Source of the DNA: Fulvivirga sp. M361
GTDB lineage: Bacteria > Bacteroidota > Bacteroidia > Cytophagales > Cyclobacteriaceae
Reading direction: 5' to 3'
DNA: 64,000 bases
NCBI RefSeq assembly: GCF_007097395.1
Contig: NZ_VKDC01000043.1
Location: 1 to 64,000 of the forward strand
A program made the position numbers and the translations under genes. The notes under the pieces were generated by a model. That model did no database searches. It saw only the letters and a program-made list of their open reading frames with translations, and was not told where the DNA came from. Each line of letters begins with the position of its first letter. The stretch's first letter is position 1. Shown one piece after another: positions 46,435-54,493 of the stretch.

Positions 46435-47886
46435 TTATTTGCTTCTCTTCACCTCTTGGTCCAATTCCCAATCATCGGTTCTAAAGGAGGACACAGGTAG
46501 CATATTCGTACCGTATAGTGAACCGTCCACCCAGTTCTGCCATGCGTAGCGGACCGCCACCGGTTTTTTCACTTCTTCACTCCATACCAATAACTTTTGA
46601 CGCTTTTCAATTTTGGCCTGTGCCGGATAGAATACTTTGTCTTCACCGGCTATTTCTATGTTCCTGATCTCACCCTCGTAGGCATAGAGACCGTTTTCAG
46701 CATGCTTGAAGTGCAATTGAATTTTATCTTCCCGGATTTCCATACTATCGTACCGTGGAGCATCGGGATTGATTCCACCTAAACCGTAAGTTTTGGCTAA
46801 AGCCTGATACAAGAGCCGGTCCGCAACTTCTTTTTTCTTTGGTGGATGGATCCATATGGAATCACCCAGATCCATAGTGATGGCTATTCCTGAGTTTGGT
46901 ATCAGATCTGCGCATTCAAGTTGTGCCTCACGAATGAAAGCAGTATTTTGAACATCCTGATAGACATCATTACCTGTATACATGTAAGGTGCTATCTGCG
47001 CGAAGTAAAAGGGCATATTTCCTCCCCAACGTACTCTCCAGTCTTTCACCATTGCAGGGAATAGTTCTTTGTACTCATTGGGCTTGAAACGGTTGGCTTC
47101 ACCTTGATACCACAGAAATCCTTTTAAGGTGTAAGGAATCAGAGGATTGATCATGGCATTGAACAGCATCGTTTGCGTTTTGTTCATTTTGGTGTCTTCA
47201 TTTGTGCCGCTCAGGTCTACACGTTGAAATTCAGAAAGCACCTCTTCGCTCATCCAGGCTTCCACAAAGCTGCCACCCCAGGAGGTGTGGATAATACCAA
47301 CCGGAACATCCAGTACTTGCTGAAGCTTGCTGGCAAAAAAATAGCCAACCGCACTAAACTTCGAAACTAATACGGGTGATGCTTCTGCCCAGGATTCATA
47401 GCTTTTTACGTTTTCTAAGGGAGTGGTAGATCCGTGTTTTTTTACATTGAACAATCTTATATTCGGATTTCGTGCATTTACGATCGCCTCCAGACCTCCA
47501 TATGTTGGCTGTGCGCTGTAGCCTTTCACTGGCTGCTGCATATTGGACTGACCAGAACATAACCACACCTCTCCGAAGAGGATATTTTCAAGATAAAGTT
47601 CATTTTTCGCAGTAATTCGTATTGACTGTGCTGCCTTTGAATTGGTTGTTGTTAATTCGATTCTCCAATGGCCTTCCTTATCAGCTTGCGTCTTGATGGC
47701 ATCCCTTAGCCAGGAGGTTTGAATCGTAATTTTCTCTTTAGGATCCGCCCATCCCCAAAGAGTCACTTCGGTATTCCGTTGTAGTACCATATTGGAAGAA
47801 ATAATGGCGGGTAAGGTGATCTCTGCATTTGAGATGCAAATAATGCTAATGTAAAAGAGCAGGGTGAATGTTATTTTCTTCAACAT
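46435..47886 (-). CDS. Sialate O-acetylesterase-like carbohydrate esterase
   Basis: A 483-aa exported esterase of the SASA/SGNH family. The start at 47886 (MLKKITFTLLF) gives a signal peptide ending in SNAE. A beta-sandwich domain (LPAIISSNMVLQRNTEV) precedes the catalytic domain with block I GEVWLCSGQSNMQ (nucleophile Ser), the GIIHTSWGGSFVEAWM block, LWYQGEAN and a late Asp/His segment in GDSIWIHPPKKKEVADRL. Such enzymes remove O-acetyl groups from sugars. It is the last gene of a leftward trio with the DUF1961 and alpha/beta hydrolase genes and implies an acetylated substrate. Confidence 0.9.
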   Translation of the reverse strand: MLKKITFTLLFYISIICISNAEITLPAIISSNMVLQRNTEVTLWGWADPKEKITIQTSWLRDAIKTQADKEGHWRIELTTTNSKAAQSIRITAKNELYLENILFGEVWLCSGQSNMQQPVKGYSAQPTYGGLEAIVNARNPNIRLFNVKKHGSTTPLENVKSYESWAEASPVLVSKFSAVGYFFASKLQQVLDVPVGIIHTSWGGSFVEAWMSEEVLSEFQRVDLSGTNEDTKMNKTQTMLFNAMINPLIPYTLKGFLWYQGEANRFKPNEYKELFPAMVKDWRVRWGGNMPFYFAQIAPYMYTGNDVYQDVQNTAFIREAQLECADLIPNSGIAITMDLGDSIWIHPPKKKEVADRLLYQALAKTYGLGGINPDAPRYDSMEIREDKIQLHFKHAENGLYAYEGEIRNIEIAGEDKVFYPAQAKIEKRQKLLVWSEEVKKPVAVRYAWQNWVDGSLYGTNMLPVSSFRTDDWELDQEVKRSK

Positions 47887-47899
47887 GGATTGTTCCGTT

Positions 47900-48679
47900 T
47901 TATTTGTCGATACTCCAAACTTTAAAATTCTTATATCGGGCACTTCGCGTGTACATGTGTCGCAATCCGATTCTTCCGTTGTCACAATCAGGAAAATCAC
48001 TCACATCCCATTGACAGATAAGTCGGTGCCCGGCGTATTCCTTGTGCTGAATATGCATCTCAATCTGGCTTTCAAATTTGATGACTTTAATGTGATAGGT
48101 CTCATTGGGGTGGAACAGACCGGTTTTGAAGATATCACCACTTACATCGGTTCCATTCAGGCCCGTGCCGTTTGGATCATACCTTCTTAATCGTATGTAA
48201 TCATTATCTCCCGAAAATTCTTTAGCCCCAAAAGCTGCATAACTGATATGGTAGGTGTTCATAGTATTGAAATACGTTTTCATACGGGGAACCCGTCGTT
48301 GATCATTCCATAAGGAAATATCTTCCGGATGCTCTTTATCGCCTTTGCCCGTAGCAAGAAAATACAAGATGTTAACACATCGCGTGGTGGTATCCGTTCG
48401 TGTATAATCGTATTCAATGAGCAAATTCCCTTCAAAAACCTTTTTCGTCCATAAGACGGTGTGGCAGGTGTCATTCCCATGTTCCGGACCTGCTATAAGT
48501 TCCATGCCTTCAGGTGTGTTAATCACCTGAGACCGCTCTCCGTCCAGCATCCATTGGTCCTTCCAGTTATGGGTCCCTGTATCTTCGAAGAGTAGTTCCG
48601 ACCTGGTGAAGTTGTGATTTCCTTGCGACTGGCAGGTAAAATACATGAAAGCTGTAAAGAGTAATAAGAATAATTTCAT
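47900..48679 (-). CDS. DUF1961 (YesU-like) lipoprotein
   Basis: A 259-aa lipoprotein (lipobox FTCQ). The chain matches the DUF1961 family: LLFEDTGTHNWKDQWMLDGE, HTVLWTKKVFEGNLLIEYDY, LRRYDPNGTG and GRIGLRHMYTRSARYKNFKVW. The fold is a concanavalin-like beta-sandwich. Bacillus subtilis YesU belongs to this family and sits in a rhamnogalacturonan locus; its reaction is not established. It lies 13 bp upstream of the esterase gene, and its start overlaps the stop of the preceding hydrolase gene by 4 bp, indicating a tight operon. It may be a glycosidase, lyase or binding protein. Confidence 0.83.
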   Translation of the reverse strand: MKLFLLLFTAFMYFTCQSQGNHNFTRSELLFEDTGTHNWKDQWMLDGERSQVINTPEGMELIAGPEHGNDTCHTVLWTKKVFEGNLLIEYDYTRTDTTTRCVNILYFLATGKGDKEHPEDISLWNDQRRVPRMKTYFNTMNTYHISYAAFGAKEFSGDNDYIRLRRYDPNGTGLNGTDVSGDIFKTGLFHPNETYHIKVIKFESQIEMHIQHKEYAGHRLICQWDVSDFPDCDNGRIGLRHMYTRSARYKNFKVWSIDK

Positions 48680-49617
48680 GGTCGCCTTTTTTGCAGGGAT
48701 ACTAACCAGTCAGCCATCCGGTCCGTCCAGTTTTGTAAGTAGCCTTTTCCAATAGCAAGGGAGTAACCATGGCCTCCCTCCGGATAGATATGCATTTCGG
48801 CAGAAACATTGGCTTTCCGGAGAGCTTCATAAAAGAGTAGACTGTTCTTTACAGGAACTGCCTTATCATCAGACGAATGAACAATAAAAGTGGGAGGGGT
48901 TCTATGGGTTACCTGTAGTTCATTTGAAAAAAGATCTATCGTTTCCTTTTTTGGATTTGGGCCAATTAAGTTCTTTCGACTTCCGCTATGCGTAAAATCT
49001 GCGTTCATAGTAATTACCGGGTAAATGAGTGCCACAAAGTCCGGTCGTGCGCTTAAAGCATCGACAGGCTCAGTACTACCGAAGACTTTCTGATCATACT
49101 GAGTTGCCAGAGTTGAAGCCAGATGACCTCCCGCCGAAAACCCTATCACTCCAACCTGGTCGGTATTTATATTCCATTGATTTGAATGATATCGTATTAG
49201 TCTCAAAGCACGTTGCGCGTCCTGAAGTGCATAAGTTGACTCATCCTTTTCGGAAGTAGTCCTGGGCAGGCGATATTTTAAAACAAAGGCTGCTATTCCC
49301 TGAGTATTCAGCCATTTGGCGATATCCGTACCCTCCCAATCGTAAGCCAGGCCGCTGTAACCACCTCCGGGACAAACTAAAAGCGCCATTCCTGTGGAGT
49401 GTCGCCTGACTGGCAGAAAGACTTCTATGGTAGGAATCTGTACATGCTCTATCCAAAGGATATCTCTGTTCGGATCTGTTTTTTCAGATTTACTTGTGTT
49501 GACGGCATCACTGTTCGATGGCCATAGAGGAATTAGATTAGGCTGACCACTGACTTCACTCATAAAAGTTACACTGATCAGGAAAATCAAAATGAAGTTT
49601 ATGTAGCAGTAATTCAT
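48676..49617 (-). CDS. Alpha/beta hydrolase, predicted carbohydrate esterase
   Basis: A 313-aa secreted alpha/beta hydrolase with a signal peptide (cleavage near VSGQP). The oxyanion segment reads VCPGGGYSGLAYDWEG, the nucleophile elbow is GFSAGGHLAS, the acid is in VHSSDDKAVP and the catalytic His in EGGHGYSL. This matches the acetyl-xylan/feruloyl esterase-like (BD-FAE/endo-1,4-xylanase-associated) group. It heads the leftward trio and should remove acetyl or acyl groups from the PUL substrate. The stop overlaps the DUF1961 start (ATGA-type overlap). Confidence 0.88.
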   Translation of the reverse strand: MNYCYINFILIFLISVTFMSEVSGQPNLIPLWPSNSDAVNTSKSEKTDPNRDILWIEHVQIPTIEVFLPVRRHSTGMALLVCPGGGYSGLAYDWEGTDIAKWLNTQGIAAFVLKYRLPRTTSEKDESTYALQDAQRALRLIRYHSNQWNINTDQVGVIGFSAGGHLASTLATQYDQKVFGSTEPVDALSARPDFVALIYPVITMNADFTHSGSRKNLIGPNPKKETIDLFSNELQVTHRTPPTFIVHSSDDKAVPVKNSLLFYEALRKANVSAEMHIYPEGGHGYSLAIGKGYLQNWTDRMADWLVSLQKRRP

Positions 49618-49711
49618 TAATTATCAAGTTTAATAAATCTTAACGCCAAGTCGGTCTGGCTTACAAAACTAAATCAAATCTAAGGACTGTTTTTCTCCCA
49701 AAAAAAAGAAC

Positions 49712-49723
49712 GAACAATTGTTC
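49712..49723. promoter_or_regulatory. Candidate operator palindrome GAACAATTGTTC
   Basis: A perfect 12-bp palindrome in the 183-bp divergent gap between the leftward esterase trio and the rightward beta-helix gene (start 49801). It lies 95 bp from one start and 78 bp from the other. It is a plausible shared regulator site; the regulator is unknown. Confidence 0.35.
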
Positions 49724-49800
49724 AAAAAGTCTGAATGATAGTGAAAGAGTTTTTAAACGTGCATAAGCATTTTAGATGTACTAACTATCAGAAAAATTAT

Positions 49801-52251
49801 ATGAGAAATCTTACTTTTATTTTAATATCAGTATGTCTTTGTAGTCAAATTGCCTTTGGCCAATTGCCGGTTTTACCAGACTCGCTTATTACCAGATGGA
49901 ATATGGCAGGAGTAAACGGCGGCATTCCCTTTGTGCCGGATTCCTTTACAAGTGCTAATGCTGTCCATGTTACCGCTTTTACCAGCGCAGGTATACAGGA
50001 AGCGATAGACTCTGCCAAATCAGAAGGCAAAAACTGGGTTTATTTACCCAATGGCACCTATGACCTGACAGCAGCTATAAAAATGACAACAGGGGTTTCC
50101 CTTGTAGGAGAAAGTCGCTCCGGAACAGAACTTTTGATAAAATTTAATTCCGGAAACGCTATCGCTATGTTTAATGACAATAACTGCGGTGTTTATAGAA
50201 TGACACTTAGAGGAATGTTTCCGGTAGGAGATGGGACCTACCATACAACACCTATCAATAAATGGGGATGTGATACATGTAACGAACTTCCCGATGTAAC
50301 AAATCGGAGTATTTCGATTAGCCAGTCTTATAATTGTTGGGTCGATGATGTCAGTATCTACAATAGTGGCCGGCACCCTTTATGGATTTCAGGTAATGCG
50401 TATCATAATACCATCAGAAATGTAAGGGTCAAAGGAGCCTTTAATAAAGGAGGAGGGGCCATGGGATACTTTATGATTGGAGGACGGGATAACTTGGTAA
50501 CGGAATGTAGCGTCACAGAGATCAGGCATATCACTATGCAAGGGACAGGATCTACGTTTAACGTGTTGAATAACAACGATTTTGACCAGGAGATAAGTTT
50601 TCATGTAGAAGACTCGGGATACAATCTGGTAGAGGGTAACCGAGTAACTCTGCCGGCTGATATGCCGGTCGGTTATTACGCTATAATGGGCACATGGTCC
50701 GTCAAGCATGACATGTCTTTGAATGACAACTATGTTTACAATAATTACTTCAAAGAAAATAACCATGGTGGAGATACCCTATTCCTGGGTCAATATGGGG
50801 CAAATGCCGATGTTTTTGCAGGACCGATTGACGGTAAGAAAGAAGCTCAAGCTGCCGGAAGAACATATGATCACACGCAAAATTTTGAGGCAGGCTACGC
50901 AGCGCCACCGTCGGGTCGAGTCTATATGGGAACGAGCCATCTGTCTTCTTTATCTGTTCAAGATGCTTATATAAGAAGAGGGACTTACGAAAGCAATAAT
51001 TACAACACTTCGACCTTGGTGATCAAAAGAGCCAACGATAACTCTTATGACCGTGAAACCCTGCTATTATTTAATGTCAGCGATATCAGCATAATTCCCA
51101 AAAAAGTGGTTTTAAAGATGTATTTAAACTCATTTGGTCAACAAAACGCTTCAACAAGTGAGATTCAGGTTTTTAAAGCCGGTATTTCCGATTGGGATGA
51201 AACCACAGTCACAGGTGCTGATATTGATACCACAGGCAATGTCATTTCCTCAACAACCGTATCGTCAGCATTGGGGCTTTATGAATGGGACGTGACCAGT
51301 GCGGTTCAGGATGTATTAAATAATGGAGATACGCTGGTTTCTCTCTTACTAAAATGTGCCACTAATGATGCCAATTACTTATCATTCGACAGCAAGGAAA
51401 GTGATTTTGCCCCAAGGCTGGACATCCGGCAAGAAATAAATCCTTTGGTATCTGATCATGATACATTTGTCAGGCGCGGCAGCTATTCGGGAAATAATTA
51501 TAACTCATCCTTACTTACCATCAAGAATGTGACAAACCCCTCTTTTGATCGTGACGTTGTGGTTTCTTTTGATGTGTCTGCAATCGTTGGCGCCCCTGAA
51601 TCCATAACGCTTAAAATGCACCTTAACACCTTCACCATTCAGGGCTCGGGGGGGAGTATGTCTGAGGTTAATGTGTTTAACACGAACTCACATGATTGGG
51701 ATGAAACTAACGTCACAGGAAATGATATTGATTCGCTTGGGACTCTGGTATCATCAACTGTGGTGAATTCAACAACCGGTTTTTACCAGTGGGACGTCAC
51801 TAGCGCCGTGCTTCAAGCCATTTATAATGGTACAAAAGTATCTCTCCTTTTAAGAACTAAAACTGCGGATGGTAATTATATGAACTTTACCAGTAGAGAG
51901 AGCGATTATGAGTTGGCGCCCAGGCTGGTGATTGATCAGGTTACCCCTCCACCAAGTGGGGCCCGTGTAGCTGGGGCCTGGGAGTTACACGAAGTTTTTG
52001 ATTCATCTGAAAATCCTTTTAATATTTATCCAAATCCGACCCAAGATTACCTGAATATTCTTGGCATTCCACAAGGGTCAGAACTCAGTATATATAATAT
52101 AAGTGGCTTAAATCTCATCAAAAAAACAGTCAATCGATCGAATAACTATCAGTTTGATGTAAGCTTACTCAAAAGGGGTCTTTACATCCTGACAATATGG
52201 GAATCAGGGACCAATCAAAGTCGATCTTATAAATTTCTAAAGTCTGAATAG
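49801..52251 (+). CDS. Secreted beta-helix protein with two DNRLRE/CBM96-like modules and T9SS domain
   Basis: An 816-aa secreted protein. The ATG at 49801 (MRNLTFIL) gives a signal peptide ending in AFGQL; an ATG at 49735 would add 22 residues. The beta-helix domain (about 25-350) is homologous to that encoded at 33501: NMAGVNGGIPF, LPNGTYDL, GVSLVGESRSGT, VSIYNSGRHPLW, VRVKGAFNKGGGAMGYF, EIRHITMQG. Two tandem modules follow (about 388-550 and 552-720) with DAYIRRGTYESNNYN, SDWDETTVTG and YEWDVTSAV motifs, the DNRLRE/CBM96 fold whose members bind alginate-like glycans. A type A T9SS domain starts at IYPNP. It is likely a surface lyase-like enzyme of the same pathway. Confidence 0.82.
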   Translation: MRNLTFILISVCLCSQIAFGQLPVLPDSLITRWNMAGVNGGIPFVPDSFTSANAVHVTAFTSAGIQEAIDSAKSEGKNWVYLPNGTYDLTAAIKMTTGVSLVGESRSGTELLIKFNSGNAIAMFNDNNCGVYRMTLRGMFPVGDGTYHTTPINKWGCDTCNELPDVTNRSISISQSYNCWVDDVSIYNSGRHPLWISGNAYHNTIRNVRVKGAFNKGGGAMGYFMIGGRDNLVTECSVTEIRHITMQGTGSTFNVLNNNDFDQEISFHVEDSGYNLVEGNRVTLPADMPVGYYAIMGTWSVKHDMSLNDNYVYNNYFKENNHGGDTLFLGQYGANADVFAGPIDGKKEAQAAGRTYDHTQNFEAGYAAPPSGRVYMGTSHLSSLSVQDAYIRRGTYESNNYNTSTLVIKRANDNSYDRETLLLFNVSDISIIPKKVVLKMYLNSFGQQNASTSEIQVFKAGISDWDETTVTGADIDTTGNVISSTTVSSALGLYEWDVTSAVQDVLNNGDTLVSLLLKCATNDANYLSFDSKESDFAPRLDIRQEINPLVSDHDTFVRRGSYSGNNYNSSLLTIKNVTNPSFDRDVVVSFDVSAIVGAPESITLKMHLNTFTIQGSGGSMSEVNVFNTNSHDWDETNVTGNDIDSLGTLVSSTVVNSTTGFYQWDVTSAVLQAIYNGTKVSLLLRTKTADGNYMNFTSRESDYELAPRLVIDQVTPPPSGARVAGAWELHEVFDSSENPFNIYPNPTQDYLNILGIPQGSELSIYNISGLNLIKKTVNRSNNYQFDVSLLKRGLYILTIWESGTNQSRSYKFLKSE

Positions 52252-52698
52252 CCTTCTGAGGTAATTGAGGTCTTGTTACTACATAATGCTCATCGTGTTA
52301 GGTTAAATGGCTTAGACGCTTTTCACTGGGTTATTTTTCCTAACCAGGAGAGGGTCGAGCGTTAAGAAACCATCCGGTGAATGGTCTTAGTGATGGGCCA
52401 GGGAGCAAAGCGGGCAGGGGGAAACGAGCCGTGGTCGGCATAAAGTTTTGGAGGGAAGGGGGGTAACCCTGTTATTAAAAGTATCACTTTCATTCCATTG
52501 AAAATCACAGCACTCTTTTGCCACTCCCGCGGAGCGAGGAATTACCATGCTGTAGCAAGGGACGTAGGACAGGAGGGAAGGAGAGTAGTAGATGTGTGCG
52601 GAATTTATTATCAATATTATGCGGCATTGTTGAAATAGAACAACTCTCCCAAGGTCGAGTTGTTTCCAGTTCAACAAGCATTTCACCATCATTTTTTC
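52252..52698. other. Intergenic region with atypical composition and a hairpin
   Basis: A 447-bp gap between convergent genes. The segment about 52375-52600 is richer in G and purines than its surroundings and has no credible gene. A nested inverted repeat lies at 52629-52675. It may contain a degraded repeat element. Confidence 0.45.
52629..52675 (-). terminator. Nested hairpin downstream of the lipocalin-like gene, possible terminator
   Basis: Outer arms GTTGAA (52629-52634) and TTCAAC (52670-52675) enclose inner arms AACAACTC (52639-52646) and GAGTTGTT (52657-52664) with a 10-nt loop. It lies just beyond the stop of the leftward gene at 52699. There is no good T-run, so a terminator role is uncertain. 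Confidence 0.4.
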
Positions 52699-53682
52699 TT
52701 ATGTTTTTATATAAACAAATTGAATTATCTGTTCATCGGGACATTCGCATATTAAATTTATGGTAGTATCATCTATAATCTTAAAAGTCAGTCTGGAAGA
52801 TTCTTGGATTAGTATGGTTTCGGCATCTTGAACCTGATAACTTAATCTACTTTTCTTTATAAACTTGCAATCCGCAGTATTATCAAACGTTATAGTGTTA
52901 AATCCTTGTATTACGACACCCGAAAAATCTGATTGTAGAGGATAACTTACACTAACATTGTATTCCAGTAGGTCATTTCTATTGAACGTTTTTTGATGTT
53001 GTGTGAAAATAACTTCATCAGAACCTACAAATTCAAGCGTGTTCTTTTTTAGGCAATCATCCGATACATTGGTTATCTCCCATTTTCCTTGTATCCGGGC
53101 TATGATTGCTGAACCATCATAGGAAGAATTCGGTGGGTTTGAACTGTCATCTTCGTCGCCCTCTAATAGATTCCCGCTACTTTCTTCATCATCCGCAAAT
53201 TCCTCATTATCAGCTCTAATAAAAATGTCAACCCGCGCTTTGTCATCATCTGTATTGAAGGTGATTTGTAGCGCATCATCTATTAATTCAATGTCAGATG
53301 CGGAATTAAAAAAAGTTACGCTATTTACATCATCAACTGTATATGTTCCGGCTAAAATCGATGTTGAGGATGAATTACCGTTACGTTTGATATAAACAAG
53401 CTCATAAGTATTATCTGCATTAAAAGTTGCTGTTGATTCTTGTAGATATGAAAAATCTTCTGTCCCTACCGCTTCTCCCTCAATTGTACTGCTCACAAGC
53501 CTCCATTCTCCAATTAATTTTTGCTTTGTAGCTGCATGTTCAGTTTCAATACTATTTGCAGGATCATCATCGTCCCCACAAGAGATCAGACCAATAAATA
53601 AAATGCTTAATAGTAAAAGAGTCCAATTTTTTCTTTCCAGTATTTTTTTTATTTTCTTAATTCGTTTATTAAAGTTTACCAT
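52699..53682 (-). CDS. Lipoprotein with two lipocalin-like domains
   Basis: A 327-aa lipoprotein with an unusually long charged N-terminus before the hydrophobic segment and lipobox LISC, followed by acidic GDDDD. Two lipocalin-like beta-barrel domains can be seen. The first starts with LIGEWRLVSSTIEG (about 55-150) and the second with IQGKWEITNVSDD (about 200-325). They are joined by an acidic, Asp/Glu/Ser-rich linker. Bacteroidota encode many such surface lipoproteins; ligands are unknown. It lies alone, facing the PUL end. Confidence 0.72.
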   Translation of the reverse strand: MVNFNKRIKKIKKILERKNWTLLLLSILFIGLISCGDDDDPANSIETEHAATKQKLIGEWRLVSSTIEGEAVGTEDFSYLQESTATFNADNTYELVYIKRNGNSSSTSILAGTYTVDDVNSVTFFNSASDIELIDDALQITFNTDDDKARVDIFIRADNEEFADDEESSGNLLEGDEDDSSNPPNSSYDGSAIIARIQGKWEITNVSDDCLKKNTLEFVGSDEVIFTQHQKTFNRNDLLEYNVSVSYPLQSDFSGVVIQGFNTITFDNTADCKFIKKSRLSYQVQDAETILIQESSRLTFKIIDDTTINLICECPDEQIIQFVYIKT

Positions 53683-53779
53683 ACTTTTTCAAGAAGCAAT
53701 AAGATATCTTAGTTATTGAAAGTGCAACGAAAATAATCGTCCGTTATTATTTGTAATACTATAGTGTAGATAACCGTAT

Positions 53780-53877
53780 TTATGCTCCCATTTTTGCCGG
53801 TTCTTCTAAGGTTTGCTCTGCCATCTGCCGGTTGAGTGCCTGGTAGACGTTCTTTAAATCAGCCGTAAACAGCTTTT
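53780..53877 (-). pseudogene. Out-of-frame C-terminal tail of the coiled-coil gene
   Basis: About 32 codons (KKLFTADLKNVYQALNRQ and following, ending KMGA then TAA at 53780-53782) lie in the +1 frame relative to the coiled-coil gene. The composition, length and direct continuation make this its former C-terminus, separated by loss of one base in an A-run. Confidence 0.6.
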
Positions 53878-54390
53878 TGTCTTTTCATACCACTTTGTCT
53901 TTTCATACCACATAGCGAATTCGGCTATAGCTTTTAACTCTGTTGCATAGTCGTCTAGTTCATCGAGCTTTTCATTTCTGAGACGGGCTGCTTCCTGAGC
54001 TTGTCCTTTCTCAGCGGTGGCTTCATTGTGCAGTTTTTTAAGGTTTTCAATGGCCATTTTCACTGCATTCAGTTGGTCAGTAGTTGCTTTGAAATTCCCA
54101 AGTTTAGCTACAAAATCAGATTCTTTGAGTAACCGATTATATTCTTTGAGTAACCGATTATAAAAGCTTGTAGAGCTTTCAATCCATGATTCAATCGCAT
54201 AGATTCTACCATTTTGTAACCCCCATCTATTCTGTAAGTCTTTATCATTTTGGGACAGAACTTTCATTAGTTTCAATGTTCGATCAAAGTTTGCTTCGGC
54301 ATCATCCTTCTCTGAGTATAACTTGTCATAAGCAAGGCTCTGTTCCTGGTATTCCTTTTCAAGTTTTTCGGTGAGTGTTTTTATTGCCAT
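53854..54390 (-). CDS. Coiled-coil hypothetical protein with frameshifted C-terminus
   Basis: A roughly 178-aa cytoplasmic, strongly helical protein starting at the ATG at 54390 (MAIKTLTEKLEKEY); an ATG at 54420 is also in frame. It has long heptad-rich segments and no recognised family. Two perfect in-frame tandem microduplications occur: 21 bp encoding YNRLLKE twice and 18 bp encoding WYEKTK twice. Right after the second, the frame ends with KSCLRLI and a stop. Another frame continues without interruption through KKLFTADLKNVYQALNRQ to a stop at 53780. Adding one A to the five-A run (minus strand, 53874-53878) would join them. The listed protein is therefore probably a truncated product of a frameshifted gene. 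Confidence 0.6.
   Translation of the reverse strand: MAIKTLTEKLEKEYQEQSLAYDKLYSEKDDAEANFDRTLKLMKVLSQNDKDLQNRWGLQNGRIYAIESWIESSTSFYNRLLKEYNRLLKESDFVAKLGNFKATTDQLNAVKMAIENLKKLHNEATAEKGQAQEAARLRNEKLDELDDYATELKAIAEFAMWYEKTKWYEKTKSCLRLI
53876..53911. repeat. 18-bp perfect tandem duplication
   Basis: The unit TTTGTCTTTTCATACCAC occurs at 53876-53893 and again at 53894-53911. It lies inside the coiled-coil gene and repeats six residues (WYEKTK). It directly touches the T-run where the reading frame is lost. Confidence 0.85.
54121..54162. repeat. 21-bp perfect tandem duplication
   Basis: A 21-bp unit beginning TTCTTTGAGTAACCG occurs at 54121-54141 and 54142-54162 without mismatch. It repeats seven residues (YNRLLKE) in the coiled coil and so preserves the heptad. 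Confidence 0.85.
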
Positions 54391-54462
54391 GAAATAGTAT
54401 TTAAGAATACGTTGTGTCAAATATTTTTATTCAAAGATGAAAAAGAGGGGGGCAAATCATGC

Positions 54463-54493
54463 ATGCGAAAAACATTAAAATCTATGCGAAAAC
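54463..54493 (+). repeat. Direct repeat ATGCGAAAA, 21-bp spacing (copy A)
   Basis: ATGCGAAAAAC at 54463-54473 and ATGCGAAAAC at 54484-54493 are spaced exactly 21 bp apart. The same pair recurs at 60792 and a single half at 61125. It lies about 75-105 bp upstream of the coiled-coil gene (leftward). It may be a regulator site, or the start of a tiny open frame (54463-54573, 36 codons, MRKTLKSMRKPS at its start). Confidence 0.5.

Noticed and set aside
52387-52692. 101-codon leftward frame in the G-rich island
   Set aside because: Composition is non-coding, the product is rich in Cys, Ser and Pro with no domain, and the frame probably results from biased base composition.
54121-54162. Tandem repeats considered as part of a CRISPR-like array
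   Set aside because: Only two adjoining copies without spacers, inside a coding frame; they are in-frame microduplications.
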